Positions 33,784 to 34,827 of a DNA stretch of 34,827 bases are shown here, in pieces. Position 1 is the first letter of the stretch. Each line of letters begins with the position of its first letter. Below the pieces are notes generated by a model. It was not told the origin of the DNA. It was given only the letters and a program-made list of their open reading frames with translations, and ran no database searches. The stretch is from contig NZ_FOTF01000030.1 in the NCBI RefSeq assembly GCF_900114485.1, positions 1 through 34,827 on the forward strand, written 5' to 3'. The stretch comes from Loktanella salsilacus (GTDB lineage Bacteria; Pseudomonadota; Alphaproteobacteria; Rhodobacterales; Rhodobacteraceae). The position numbers and the translations under genes are program-made.

Positions 33784-34509
33784 TCACCTTACAACTGGTA
33801 GGTCGCTCAGCCTTGTCGTATAGCGCGGGCTGCGGTGATCCGCGCGCAGCTGCCAGGATCGCAACATTCCCTCGCTCGCCAAGACCATGGTCTTCTTGCC
33901 GAACCGCCCGTTGACCTCGTCTAAGGCCTGCATCAGTGCTGGCGATCCCTCCCGAGAGGCTTCGAATAAGGTCAGCGGCCGTTGCTCAAAGGGCAGCAAA
34001 TCGTCGAGCAGGATGCCGGCCTTGGTGAACCCGTAAGACACACCACCCATCTTCGGCCATGCGGCCAACGCGCAGCGCTTAGCCGCCCCCACAAGATCGA
34101 ACGTATCCGATGACATCGGCGTTAATCGTGTCGATCGCGAGCCAGCATACTGCGGACGATCCTGACGGTGGCGGTTTGTGTGAAAGAACACCGTCAGCGT
34201 CCCTGCCACCAACCCGTGTTGCCGCAGCTTTTCCGCTGCACGTGTCGCATGGGAAGTGATTGCTTGGAACAACGTGTCGAAGTCCTTCATCGGTGTGCCG
34301 GAGGAGCGTGTGACTGCCATGCCCTTGCGCTGGGGCTCAACGTCGTCAAACGCAATACAAGGCTCTCCCTGTAATTCCAGTACAGTCCGCTCCAGCACGA
34401 CGGTGCCGAGGGCGCGGGCCTGGCGCAGCGGCATCTCTCGCAGATCGGCCGCCGTGCCAATGCCGATCCCTTTCAACTTAGCCTGCGTCTTCCTCCCGAT
34501 CCCCCAGAT
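33784..34509 (-). pseudogene. umuC: umuC (DNA polymerase V) 3' part, cut by an IS21-family element
   Basis: The frame covers the C-terminal half of a Y-family polymerase UmuC: the helix-hairpin-helix region IWGIGRKTQAKLKGIG, the little-finger domain (ITSHATRAAEKLRQHGLVAG, TLTVFFHTN) and the C-terminal domain (VNGRFGKKTMVLASEGM, then WQLRADHRSPRYTTRLSDLP). An internal ATG at 34476 opens the frame but is not the gene start: the reading frame continues to 34509, where it runs into the end of an insertion sequence. The N-terminal catalytic palm must lie beyond that IS, outside the window. About 240 of the usual 420 residues remain, so translesion polymerase activity is lost here. umuD is not seen. 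Confidence 0.88.
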
Positions 34510-34827
34510 TGTAGATTTCCACGCGGAAGTGAGCCGGGTTTTCCATCGAGAAGTGAGCCACCTTTAAGTTATGTTTCGGGTGTCAGGCTTTGGTCAATGC
34601 ATGATTGTCCTCCCTCTTTTTCTGCGCCGCTACGGCTGCACTGGCTTTGAAGCGGAAGCTGTCGTTTCCGGTCTCCAAGATGTGGCAACGGTGGGTTAGG
34701 CGGTCGAGGAGTGCGGTCGTCATCTTAGGATCGCCAAAGACGGTGGCCCATTCGCTGAAGCTCAGGTTCGTGGTGATGACGACGCTGGTGCGCTCGTAGA
34801 GTTTGCTGAGCAGATGGAAGAGCAGCG
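34510..34827 (-). mobile_element. IS21-family element, left end only (runs off the window)
   Basis: The end begins TGTAGATTTCCACGCGGAAG at 34510 and carries two copies of the sub-repeat GAAGTGAGCC (34526 and 34550 regions), the tandem terminal-repeat layout of IS21. An istB fragment follows. It differs in terminal sequence and in IstB sequence from the element at 2-2590. It interrupts umuC. The other end and any target duplication lie outside the window. Confidence 0.85.
34583..34827 (-). CDS. istB: IstB, C-terminal part (partial at window edge)
   Basis: Eighty-one codons in an open frame: [20 protein letters not shown], then [39 protein letters not shown] and a Lys/Arg-rich end [12 protein letters not shown]. 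The TTNL-F-EW and DRLTHRC-ILE segments are the C-terminal sensor region of IS21-type IstB ATPases. The Walker motifs lie beyond the right edge. The stop is at 34583-34585. Confidence 0.9.
   Translation of the reverse strand, partial: LLFHLLSKLYERTSVVITTNLSFSEWATVFGDPKMTTALLDRLTHRCHILETGNDSFRFKASAAVAAQKKREDNHALTKA

Noticed and set aside
1-34827. CRISPR arrays, rRNA and tRNA genes, and a replication initiator gene
   Set aside because: No regularly spaced direct repeats, no rRNA or tRNA patterns and no RepA/RepB/RepC-type product were seen.

Overview
The window reads as DNA from a marine alphaproteobacterium of the Roseobacter group (Rhodobacterales). Support comes from moderately high GC with alphaproteobacterial codon use, and from family-level matches such as the ZrgA-type zinc operon, DUF465 and DUF2177 proteins and an AAA-M41 plasmid protein. 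It looks like a plasmid or a plasmid-derived genomic island: it has a complete mobilization module, a tyrosine recombinase, several insertion-sequence traces, dispersed repeats and broken genes, and no rRNA or tRNA gene that I can see.

Layout. (1) 2-2590: a complete IS21-family element (istA, istB) with doubled terminal repeats. (2) 2591-9492: a recombinase-and-repeat zone holding an SDR oxidoreductase, a 56-residue small protein, a tyrosine recombinase, a Gfo/Idh/MocA oxidoreductase and a PleD-like response regulator whose GGDEF motif is destroyed. Scattered here are 124-bp elements with terminal inverted repeats and a 150-bp IS21-like relic. (3) 9493-14572: an AEC-family transporter, then a five-gene zinc-type operon (DUF2796/ZrgA, ABC ATPase, ABC permease, two DUF3299 proteins) behind a 28-bp perfect palindrome of Zur-box type. 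(4) 15012-24934: a plasmid-like block with an HTH-methyltransferase fusion, a ribbon-helix-helix protein diverging from an unknown gene, a GIY-YIG protein with zinc knuckles, a soluble FtsH-like AAA-M41 protease, then on the other strand a relaxase/MobC/accessory operon with a candidate oriT. (5) 24953-28480: UPF0149/SEC-C protein, a hypothetical, a DEDDh exonuclease, two small proteins and a PHB-depolymerase-type esterase. (6) 28791-34827: a lone KAP-type P-loop NTPase, an OxyR-like regulator lacking the peroxide-sensing cysteine, a DUF465 protein, a small hypothetical, a DUF2177 gene broken by an in-frame stop, and umuC cut by a second, different IS21-family element that runs off the right edge.

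How genes work together. The clearest functional unit is the predicted Zur-controlled operon 10989-14572: a His-rich periplasmic protein, a LolD/MacB-type ABC pair and two exported twin-arginine DUF3299 proteins, probably for growth under zinc limitation. The second is the mobilization unit (accessory protein, MobC, relaxase; candidate oriT at 24515-24549) facing the AAA-M41 gene across a strong hairpin. The best candidates for undescribed biology are the 124-bp inverted-repeat element family beside the recombinase, the soluble AAA-M41 protein with its GIY-YIG neighbour, the lone KAP NTPase and the sensor-less OxyR paralogue. All functions are inferred from sequence motifs read by eye; no database search was possible.
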